Of a stretch of 64,000 nt of DNA, positions 16,087 to 24,319 are shown piece after piece. The notes under the pieces are model-generated. The model was not told where the DNA came from. It was given only the letters and a program-made list of their open reading frames with translations, and ran no database searches. The position numbers and the translations under genes were made by a program. This stretch comes from Streptomyces melanogenes (GTDB lineage Bacteria; Actinomycetota; Actinomycetes; Streptomycetales; Streptomycetaceae). Location: NCBI RefSeq assembly GCF_014649795.1, contig NZ_BMTS01000020.1:79653-143652 (forward strand), read 5' to 3'. The number at the start of each line of letters is the position of its first letter. Position 1 is the stretch's first letter.

Positions 16087-17373
16087 GTGACCGAGCCCCT
16101 CTCCGAACACACCGCGGATGTGATCGTCGTCGGGGCCGGCCCCGCCGGGTCGACCACGGCGTACTACCTGGCCAAGGCCGGACTCGACGTACTGCTGCTG
16201 GAGAAGACCGCCTTCCCGCGCGAGAAGGTCTGCGGCGACGGGCTCACCCCGCGCGCCACCAAGCAGCTGGTCGCCATGGGCATCGACATCTCCGAAGAGG
16301 CCGGTTGGCTGCGCAACAAGGGCCTGCGCATCATCGGCGGCGGCGTCCGCCTCCAGCTGGACTGGCCGGAGCTCGCCAGCTACCCCGACTACGGACTCGT
16401 CCGCAAGCGCGACGACTTCGACGAGCAGCTGGCCCGCCAGGCGCAGAAGGCCGGCGCGCGGCTGTACGAGCGGTGCAACGTCGGCAGCCCGATCATCGAC
16501 GACCGCACCGGCCGCATCACCGGCGTCAACGCCAAGCTGGGCGAGGAGAAGCGGGAAGTCACCTTCCACGCCCCGCTGGTCGTCGCCGCCGACGGCAACT
16601 CCACCCGGCTCTCCCTTGCGATGGGCCTGCACCGCCGCGAGGACCGCCCGATGGGCGTGGCCGTCCGCACGTACTTCCACTCGCCCCGCCACGACGACGA
16701 CTACCTGGAGTCCTGGCTGGAGCTGTGGGACCGGCGCGGGCCCGGCGAGGACCGGCTGCTGCCCGGCTACGGCTGGATCTTCGGCATGGGCGACGGCACC
16801 TCCAACGTCGGCCTCGGCGTGCTCAACACCTCCGACTCCTTCAAGGAGCTGGACTGGCGCGAGGTCCTCAAGGCCTGGTGCGCCTCGATGCCCGAGGACT
16901 GGGGCTACACCCCGGAGAACATGACCGGCCCGATCCGCGGCGCCGCCCTCCCCATGGCCTTCAACCGCCAGCCGCACTACACCAAGGGCCTGTTGCTGGT
17001 GGGCGACGCTGGCGGCCTGGTCAACCCGTTCAACGGCGAGGGCATCGCGTACGCCATGGAGTCGGGGCAGATCGCCGCGGACGTCATCGTCCAGGCGCAC
17101 GCCCGCGCGACCCCGGCCCAGCGCGAGCTGGCGCTGCACAACTACCCGAAGATCCTCAAGGACACCTACGGCGGCTACTACACGCTGGGCCGCGCCTTCG
17201 TGAAGCTCATCGGCAACCCGAAGGTCATGAAGATCGCGACCCAGCGCGGCCTGACCCACCCGCTGCTGATGAAGTTCACCCTGAAGATGCTCGCCAACCT
17301 GACCGACCCGACGGGCGGCGACGCGATGGACCGCATCATCAACGGCCTCTCGAAGGTGGCTCCGAAGGCCTGA
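16087..17373 (+). CDS. Geranylgeranyl reductase family flavoprotein, probable menaquinone side-chain reductase
   Basis: A 428-residue FAD-dependent oxidoreductase. It has the dinucleotide-binding motif VIVVGAGPAGSTTAYYLAKAG (residues 12-32), the family motif PREKVCGDGLTPRA (44-57) and the second FAD motif GLLLVGDAGGLVNPFNGEGI. Family enzymes reduce prenyl chains. Actinobacterial homologues such as MenJ saturate an isoprene unit of menaquinone, and Streptomyces menaquinones are partly hydrogenated. Its place between menG and the nuo operon makes menaquinone the likely substrate; archaeol-like or carotenoid substrates are less likely here. GTG start at 16087. A strong hairpin follows. Confidence 0.9.
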   Translation: MTEPLSEHTADVIVVGAGPAGSTTAYYLAKAGLDVLLLEKTAFPREKVCGDGLTPRATKQLVAMGIDISEEAGWLRNKGLRIIGGGVRLQLDWPELASYPDYGLVRKRDDFDEQLARQAQKAGARLYERCNVGSPIIDDRTGRITGVNAKLGEEKREVTFHAPLVVAADGNSTRLSLAMGLHRREDRPMGVAVRTYFHSPRHDDDYLESWLELWDRRGPGEDRLLPGYGWIFGMGDGTSNVGLGVLNTSDSFKELDWREVLKAWCASMPEDWGYTPENMTGPIRGAALPMAFNRQPHYTKGLLLVGDAGGLVNPFNGEGIAYAMESGQIAADVIVQAHARATPAQRELALHNYPKILKDTYGGYYTLGRAFVKLIGNPKVMKIATQRGLTHPLLMKFTLKMLANLTDPTGGDAMDRIINGLSKVAPKA

Positions 17374-17420
17374 GAGCCCCTCAGGGCCCGGTGAGGGCCC
17401 GTTGAGGGCTTTTGTACGGC

Positions 17421-17460
17421 GAAGGGCCGGTGCACCCCTCTCGGGGAGCACCGGCCCTTC
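17421..17460. terminator. Bidirectional terminator hairpin
   Basis: A 13-bp perfect stem GAAGGGCCGGTGC / GCACCGGCCCTTC extends inwards by CCCC/GGGG around a TCTC loop. It lies between the convergent prenyl reductase and NlpC/P60 genes. Confidence 0.88.
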
Positions 17461-17496
17461 TGCGCGTCTGTGAGCGCCTGAAGCGAACGCCGGGAC

Positions 17497-18315
17497 TTAG
17501 AGGACGCGGACCGCGCCGGTCGGCCGGTCCCAGTCCAGGCTGCGCTCGACCACACCGGTCGAGGAGTTCTGCGCGCCGACGAACTTGCCGCCGCCCACGT
17601 AGATCGCCACGTGGTACGCGGAGCCCGCGCCGCCCCAGTACAGGATGTCGCCGGCCTGGAGGTTCGAGAGCGAGACCTGGTGGCCCACGGTCGACTGGTC
17701 CTGCGAGACCCGCGGCAGGTCGATGCCCACCTGGCGGTACGCGGCCTGCACGAGGCCCGAGCAGTCGTACGCGCTGGAGCCCGTGGCACCCGACACGTAC
17801 GCCTTGCCGACCTGCGCCAGCGCGAAGTTCACGATGGTGGCGGCGGAGCCCGTGGCGGTGGAGGACGAGGTGGTGGTGGAGCTGCTGCCACCGGTCGACG
17901 CGCTCAGGGTGGTGCGCGCGGAGGAGCGGGAGGCGCGCTCGGCGGCGTCCGCCTTCGCCTTGGCCTCCTCCTTGGCCTTCTTCTCCGCCTCGGCCTTGGC
18001 GTCCGCGTCGGCCTTCGCCTTCTTGGCGACCTTCGCGGCGCTGGAGGCGGCCGCGTTCTGCTGGGCCTTCAGCTGGAGGTCGGCGGCGACCTGCTGGGTG
18101 GCCTCGGCGGAAGCGGCGGCGGTGCTCGCGAGCCCGGTCGTGAGCGTGGGCATCTCGATGGTCTCGGTCACCGGCTCGGCGGCGTGCGCCGGACCGGTGG
18201 CGCCTGCCACCGCGATGGTGCTGAGGACGCCACCGGCAACTCCGGCACGGAGCGCGAGCTTGGAGGCGCTGCGGCGGGGCTTCCGGTGGCTGGGTATGTG
18301 AGCGGTGTGGGACAT
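17497..18315 (-). CDS. Secreted NlpC/P60 cell-wall hydrolase
   Basis: A 272-residue exported peptidoglycan endopeptidase. The signal peptide (basic SHRKPRRSASK, then LALRAGVAGGVLSTIAVAGA) should be cut near AHA-AE at residue 46. Residues about 60-135 form an Ala/Lys/Glu-rich coiled coil, followed by a Ser/Thr linker. Residues about 155-272 are the NlpC/P60 domain, with catalytic Cys in AYDCSGLVQAAYRQ and His in SAYHVAIYVGGG. It probably cuts the stem peptide during growth or germination. The ATG at 18315 has no clear ribosome-binding site. TAGCGG, a possible -10, lies 6 bp before it, so leaderless transcription is conceivable. A Crp-like palindrome lies upstream at 18554. Confidence 0.93.
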   Translation of the reverse strand: MSHTAHIPSHRKPRRSASKLALRAGVAGGVLSTIAVAGATGPAHAAEPVTETIEMPTLTTGLASTAAASAEATQQVAADLQLKAQQNAAASSAAKVAKKAKADADAKAEAEKKAKEEAKAKADAAERASRSSARTTLSASTGGSSSTTTSSSTATGSAATIVNFALAQVGKAYVSGATGSSAYDCSGLVQAAYRQVGIDLPRVSQDQSTVGHQVSLSNLQAGDILYWGGAGSAYHVAIYVGGGKFVGAQNSSTGVVERSLDWDRPTGAVRVL

Positions 18316-18553
18316 GAGGACAACCGCTATCAGGGGTTCACGGTTCCCTTCAAGAAACGTGTGCTGCGCCACAGTTGCGGTCGGAACGGACGAATCCGCT
18401 TCCTCCGCGCCCTTATTGACGCCGTAACGGGCAATCCGGGCATGCGCGATCACGGCTGTGATCATGTGGTTTTTATAAAAAGTCCGAATTGCCCGTCGCC
18501 TACCATCCGTTCACACCGTTGGCCAAGCCCGGTTTAATCCGTGACGGTTTCCT

Positions 18554-18567
18554 GTGACGCAGGTCAC
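18554..18567. promoter_or_regulatory. Crp-like operator upstream of the NlpC/P60 gene
   Basis: GTGACGCAGGTCAC fits the Streptomyces Crp consensus GTG-N6-GNCAC at every defined position. It lies about 240 bp upstream of the cell-wall hydrolase start. Crp is known to control cell-wall lytic enzyme genes in Streptomyces; whether this site is bound is untested. Confidence 0.5.
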
Positions 18568-18998
18568 TTCGTAGCCGGGTGTCGGCCGTCCCGTGACCGG
18601 CCCGTGATCAGCGGAGCGGGGGCCGGGGTTGTCGGGCGATCGACTCGGGGTCCGTTCTAGATCACTTCGAGCCGACTCCGGACCGATCCCGGACCGACTC
18701 CGCGTTAGTGAACGCGTGCACAGGTCCACCCTCCGGCGAGGCTCTCACCCGCACGAGTGAGCCGCGATCCTTTACCACTCGAACGAGTCCATCGCCAATT
18801 TGCCTGTAGGGCACATGTCTTGATAGTGCCGCACCCCTTGCGACCAGCGGTAACAGGAGTGGATGCTACGCCTTGTGATCACTCGGGCGCTTCGAGTGTG
18901 AAGATCACTGCTCATCCGACTTCATGATCCTTCGTCAGGTGGTGGAGATCACAAAGCCGTTGGCGTACCCCGTGTCGCAGATCACAGACCACCGGGCA

Positions 18999-19004
18999 TA
19001 GGAT
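18999..19004 (+). promoter_or_regulatory. Possible nuoA -10 element
   Basis: TAGGAT, close to the principal-sigma -10, lies 16 bp before the Rex-type palindrome. A transcription start near 19011 would let Rex bound at 19021-19036 block elongation or initiation. The -35 region (around TCGCAG, 18975-18980) is weak. Confidence 0.35.
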
Positions 19005-19020
19005 GCGGTGCAGTCGGGCT

Positions 19021-19036
19021 TGTGAACTGCCTCACA
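19021..19036. promoter_or_regulatory. Rex operator (ROP-like) upstream of nuoA
   Basis: TGTGAACTGCCTCACA has perfect TGTGA / TCACA ends with a 6-bp centre, and 12 of its 16 bases match the ROP consensus TGTGAACGCGTTCACA. Rex senses the NADH/NAD ratio and is known in Streptomyces to repress respiratory genes including nuo. It lies 86 bp before the nuoA start. Confidence 0.75.
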
Positions 19037-19122
19037 TGTGCGCGATCTTCGCGTGGCGAGGGGGCGGCAGCGGCGCCCGTGTGCGGTCCAACGGTCAAGG
19101 ACGACTGGAAGGAGCGAGGAGC

Positions 19123-19482
19123 GTGAATGCCTACGCGCCCATCCTCGTGCTCGGCGCCCTAGGGGCTGGGTTTGCGATCTTCTCCGTGGTCATGGCCACG
19201 CTTATCGGCCCAAAAAGGTACAACCGGGCGAAACTTGAGGCGTACGAGTGCGGTATCGAACCGACTCCCACGCCGGCCGGAGGCGGCCGCTTCCCCATCA
19301 AGTACTACCTGACGGCGATGCTCTTCATCGTCTTCGACATCGAGATCGTCTTCCTCTACCCCTGGGCCGTCACCTTCGACGCCCTGGGGGTTTTCGGGCT
19401 CGTGGAGATGCTGCTCTTCGTGCTCACCGTCTTCGTCGCCTACGCGTACGTGTGGCGGCGCGGCGGCCTGGAATGGGACTGA
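19123..19482 (+). CDS. nuoA: NADH-quinone oxidoreductase subunit A
   Basis: A 119-residue membrane subunit of complex I with three transmembrane helices (ILVLGALGAGFAIFSVVMAT; YYLTAMLFIVFDIEIVFLYP; LVEMLLFVLTVFVAYAYVW). The conserved loop KLEAYECGIEPTPTP and the helix-2 acidic motif FDIEIVFLYPWA are present. The GTG at 19123 follows GGAAGGAGCGAGGA; an upstream in-frame ATG lies before the Rex site and is rejected. It is the first gene of a 14-subunit operon that ends at 35104, transferring electrons from NADH to menaquinone and pumping protons. Confidence 0.97.
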   Translation: MNAYAPILVLGALGAGFAIFSVVMATLIGPKRYNRAKLEAYECGIEPTPTPAGGGRFPIKYYLTAMLFIVFDIEIVFLYPWAVTFDALGVFGLVEMLLFVLTVFVAYAYVWRRGGLEWD

Positions 19483-19499
19483 GGGGCTGAGGGGCACCT

Positions 19500-20054
19500 A
19501 TGGGACTCGAAGAGAAACTGCCGAGCGGCTTTCTGCTGACCACCGTCGAACAGGCCGCGGGCTGGGTGCGCAAGGCGTCCGTCTTCCCCGCCACCTTCGG
19601 CCTGGCCTGCTGCGCCATCGAGATGATGACGACCGGCGCCGGCCGGTACGACCTGGCCCGCTTCGGCATGGAGGTCTTCCGCGGCTCACCGCGCCAGGCG
19701 GACCTGATGATCGTGGCCGGCCGGGTCAGCCAGAAGATGGCGCCGGTCCTGCGGCAGGTCTACGACCAGATGCCCAACCCCAAGTGGGTCATCTCCATGG
19801 GGGTGTGCGCATCCTCGGGTGGAATGTTCAACAATTACGCGATTGTGCAGGGCGTCGACCACATTGTGCCGGTCGACATCTATTTGCCCGGTTGCCCGCC
19901 CCGGCCCGAGATGCTGATCGACGCGATCCTCAAGCTCCACCAGAAGATCCAGGGCTCCAAGCTCGGGGTGAACGCGGAGGAAGCCGCCCGCGAGGCGGAG
20001 GAGGCCGCCCTCAAGGCGCTGCCCACCATTGAGATGAAGGGGCTGCTGCGGTGA
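19500..20054 (+). CDS. nuoB: NADH-quinone oxidoreductase subunit B
   Basis: A 184-residue subunit (PSST) carrying cluster N2, the last iron-sulfur cluster before the quinone. The ligands are Cys37-Cys38 (LACCAIEMM), Cys103 (SMGVCASSGG) and Cys132 (YLPGCPPRPE), all in the expected places. The C-terminal 35 residues are an Ala/Glu-rich extension. The start is 17 bp after nuoA with GAGGGG upstream, and the stop overlaps the nuoC GTG by 4 bp. It sits in the peripheral arm next to NuoD and NuoI. Confidence 0.98.
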   Translation: MGLEEKLPSGFLLTTVEQAAGWVRKASVFPATFGLACCAIEMMTTGAGRYDLARFGMEVFRGSPRQADLMIVAGRVSQKMAPVLRQVYDQMPNPKWVISMGVCASSGGMFNNYAIVQGVDHIVPVDIYLPGCPPRPEMLIDAILKLHQKIQGSKLGVNAEEAAREAEEAALKALPTIEMKGLLR

Positions 20055-20775
20055 GCGACGACCGTACTCCCGAGGCGCCGGAGAACGGCGGCCTGCCCGC
20101 CCAGCGCGACGACACCGGTGACGTCATCGGCGTCCGCAAGGGCATGTTCGGCGCGGCCAACGGCGGCGACACCAGCGGCTACGGCGGCCTGGTGCGCACC
20201 GTGACCCTGCCGGGCGCCTCCTCCCGCCCCTACGGCGGCTGGTTCGACGAGGTGGCCGACGAGCTCGAAGGCGCCCTGGAGGAGCAGGACCTGCTCCCCG
20301 AGAACGCCATCGAGAAGACCGTCGTCGACCGCGGCGAGCTCACCTTCCACATCGCGCGCGAGCACCTCGTACGCGTGGCACGCACCCTGCGGGACGACCC
20401 GGCCCTGCGCTTCGAGCTCTGTACGGGCGTCAGCGGCGTCCACTTCCCCGGCGACAAGGGCCGCGAGCTGCACGCCGTCTACCACCTGCGCTCGCTCACC
20501 CACGGCCGGCTGATCCGGCTCGAGGTCACCGCCCCGGACAGCGATCCGCACCTCCCGTCCCTGGTCGGCGTCTATCCGACCAACGACTGGCACGAGCGCG
20601 AGACCTACGACTTCTTCGGCCTGGTCTTCGACGGCCACCCCGCCCTCACCCGGATCATGATGCCGGACGACTGGCAGGGCTTCCCGCAGCGCAAGGACTA
20701 CCCCCTCGGCGGCATCCCCGTCGAGTACAAGGGCGCCCAGATCCCGGCTCCGGACCAGCGGAGGTCGTACAGCTG

Positions 20776-20776
<1 letters not shown>
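20051..20776 (+). CDS. nuoC: NADH-quinone oxidoreductase subunit C
   Basis: A 241-residue 30-kDa-type subunit of the peripheral arm. The diagnostic motif ERETYDFFGLVFDGHPALTRI and the following LPDDW-like MPDDWQGFPQRKDYPLGG are complete. The N-terminal 70 residues are a flexible extension (RKGMFGAANGGDTSGYGG) common in actinobacteria. GTG start at 20051 overlaps the nuoB stop by 4 bp (GTGA), and the stop overlaps the nuoD ATG by 1 bp. C and D are separate genes here, unlike the nuoCD fusion of enterobacteria. Confidence 0.97.
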
Positions 20777-22106
<1,330 letters not shown>

Positions 22107-22110
<4 letters not shown>

Positions 22111-22949
22111 CCGAGACCACGCCGACGAGCCTGGGCATGCCCCAGCTGCCCGCGCCCGACTTCCCGGCCGACGTCCGGGCCCGGCTCGAAGCGGACGCCA
22201 AGGAGGTCATCGCCCGCTACCCGGACAGCCGCTCCGCGCTGCTGCCGCTGCTGCACCTCGTGCAGTCGGAGGAGGGCCACGTCTCCCGCACCGGGATGCG
22301 CTTCTGCGCCGAGATGCTGGACCTCACGACCGCCGAGGTGACCGCCGTCGCCACCTTCTACACGATGTACCGGCGCAAGCCGTCCGGCGACTACCAGGTG
22401 GGCGTCTGCACCAACACCCTGTGCGCGGTGATGGGCGGCGACGCCATCTTCGACGAGCTCAAGCGCCACCTCGGCGTCGGCAACGACGAGACCACCACCG
22501 ACGGCAAGGTCACGCTCGAACACATCGAGTGCAACGCCGCCTGCGACTTCGCGCCCGTGGTGATGGTCAACTGGGAGTTCTTCGACAACCAGACCCCCGA
22601 GTCGGCCAAGCGCCTGGTCGACGACCTGCGCGCGGGCAGGCCGGTGGAGCCCACCCGAGGTGCTCCGCTGTGCACCTACAAGGAGACCGCCCGGATCCTG
22701 GCCGGCTTCCCCGACGAGCGCCCCGGCGCCGTCGCGGCGAGCGGCGGCGCGGGCCCGGCCTCCCTGGTCGGCCTGCGCCTGGCGAAGGGCGAGGCCCCGC
22801 ACCCGCGCGTGGTCCACCCGCGCGGCGAGGGCCCCCGCGACGAACCGCAGCCCGGCGCCCAGCACTTGAGCTCGCACGACGCACCGCAGCAGACCTCTGC
22901 GTCCGACCCCGCGCACCCGGCGGGCCCGGTCGACGAGGAGGGGGAGTGA
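22107..22949 (+). CDS. nuoE: NADH-quinone oxidoreductase subunit E
   Basis: A 280-residue 24-kDa subunit with a thioredoxin-like [2Fe-2S] domain (cluster N1a). Its ligands are the pairs in VCTNTLCAVMGG and IECNAACDFAP. Residues about 1-200 are the conserved part (YPDSRSALLPLLHLVQSEEGHVS, ATFYTMYRRKP). The last 80 residues are a Pro/Gly/Ala-rich tail ending DEEGE, longer than in enterobacteria but usual in Streptomyces. GTG start overlaps the nuoD stop, and the TGA overlaps the nuoF ATG (TGATG). Confidence 0.97.
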
Positions 22950-24319
22950 TGACCTTGGCAGCCGAACTGAGTGGGAACGGGAACGGAAGCAGCCCCGAGA
23001 AGCTGCTGGCACCCGTTCTGTCGGCCTTCTGGGACCAGCCCGAATCCTGGACCCTGGAGACCTACCGTCGGCACGACGGCTATGAGGGGCTGCGCAAGGC
23101 CCTGGCCATGTCGCCGGACGACCTCATCGCGTACGTGAAGGACTCCGGGCTGCGCGGCCGGGGCGGCGCGGGCTTCCCCACGGGCATGAAGTGGCAGTTC
23201 ATCCCGCAGGGCGATGGCAAACCGCACTATCTAGTTGTCAACGCCGACGAGTCGGAGCCCGGGACCTGCAAGGACATCCCGCTCCTCTTCGCCAACCCGC
23301 ATAGCCTCATCGAGGGCATCGTGATCGCCTGTTACGCGATCAGGTCGTCGCACGCGTTCATCTATCTGCGCGGGGAAGTCGTCCCCGTACTGCGGAGGCT
23401 GCACGAGGCCGTGCGGGAGGCCTACGCGGCCGGCTACCTCGGCAAGGACATCCTGGGCAGCGGTCTCGACCTCGAACTCACCGTGCACGCGGGCGCGGGC
23501 GCGTACATCTGCGGTGAGGAGACCGCCCTGCTGGACTCCTTGGAAGGCCGTCGCGGTCAGCCCCGGCTGCGTCCCCCCTTTCCTGCGGTCGCCGGTCTCT
23601 ACGCGTGCCCCACTGTTGTCAATAACGTCGAGTCCATCGCCAGCGTTCCCGCGATCCTCACTCGCGGAAAAGACTGGTTCAAATCGATGGGGAGCGAGAA
23701 GTCGCCCGGCTTCACGCTGTATTCGCTCAGCGGGCACGTCGCCAACCCGGGCCAGTTCGAGGCTCCGCTCGGCATCACGCTGCGCCAGCTGCTCGACATG
23801 AGCGGCGGGATGCGCCCGGGCCACCGACTCAAGTTCTGGACCCCGGGCGGCTCCTCGACCCCGATGTTCACCGACGAGCACCTCGACGTCCCGCTGGACT
23901 ACGAGGGAGTGGGCGCGGCCGGCTCGATGCTGGGCACCAAGGCGCTCCAGTGCTTCGACGAGACCACCTGCGTCGTACGGGCGGTCACCCGCTGGACCGA
24001 GTTCTACGCCCACGAGTCCTGCGGCAAGTGCACGCCGTGCCGTGAAGGAACGTACTGGCTCGTCCAGTTGCTCCGCGACATCGAGGCGGGCAAGGGCGCC
24101 ATGGGCGACCTCGACAAGCTCAACGACATCGCCGACAACATCAACGGCAAGTCGTTCTGCGCGCTCGGCGACGGCGCCGCGGCCCCCATCTTCTCCTCGC
24201 TCAAGTACTTCCGCGCGGAGTACGAGCAGCACATCACGGGCCGGGGCTGCCCCTTCGACCCGGCCAAGTCGACCCTGTGGGCCGACGGCCCGCACCGCAC
24301 CACGGAGGTGAACGCATGA
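22949..24319 (+). CDS. nuoF: NADH-quinone oxidoreductase subunit F
   Basis: A 456-residue NADH/FMN-binding subunit (51 kDa), the entry point for electrons. It carries the FMN/NADH loop GLRGRGGAGFPTGMKW, VVNADESEPGTCKD, GAGAYICGEETALLDSLEG and the N3 [4Fe-4S] ligands in ESCGKCTPCREG with the later Cys in KSFCALGDGAA. ATG at 22949, coupled to nuoE. A stretch around 23590-23700 is slightly less GC-rich than its surroundings but encodes fully conserved sequence. Its stop overlaps the nuoG start by 4 bp. Confidence 0.98.
   Translation: MTLAAELSGNGNGSSPEKLLAPVLSAFWDQPESWTLETYRRHDGYEGLRKALAMSPDDLIAYVKDSGLRGRGGAGFPTGMKWQFIPQGDGKPHYLVVNADESEPGTCKDIPLLFANPHSLIEGIVIACYAIRSSHAFIYLRGEVVPVLRRLHEAVREAYAAGYLGKDILGSGLDLELTVHAGAGAYICGEETALLDSLEGRRGQPRLRPPFPAVAGLYACPTVVNNVESIASVPAILTRGKDWFKSMGSEKSPGFTLYSLSGHVANPGQFEAPLGITLRQLLDMSGGMRPGHRLKFWTPGGSSTPMFTDEHLDVPLDYEGVGAAGSMLGTKALQCFDETTCVVRAVTRWTEFYAHESCGKCTPCREGTYWLVQLLRDIEAGKGAMGDLDKLNDIADNINGKSFCALGDGAAAPIFSSLKYFRAEYEQHITGRGCPFDPAKSTLWADGPHRTTEVNA

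Larger units (their letters stand above)
18316..19122. promoter_or_regulatory. Divergent regulatory region nlpC / nuoA
   Basis: An 807-bp gene-free region, unusually long for this window. It holds the nuoA promoter area with a Rex-type operator (19021-19036), a Crp-consensus site (18554-18567), and nine GATCAC/GTGATC hexamers at 18448, 18458, 18604, 18660, 18875, 18877, 18903, 18947 and 18980. CACTCG/CGAGTG inverted pairs are centred near 18783 and 18889. A rare T/A-rich tract (TTTTTATAAAA) lies at about 18470-18480. I see no credible ORF in it. The amount of repeated sequence suggests several DNA-binding regulators. Confidence 0.7.

Noticed and set aside
18316..18760. c-di-AMP (ydaO) riboswitch in the NlpC/P60 leader
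   Set aside because: Such riboswitches precede some Streptomyces cell-wall hydrolase genes, but I could not find the expected core motifs on the minus strand. A covariance search with RF00379 would decide.
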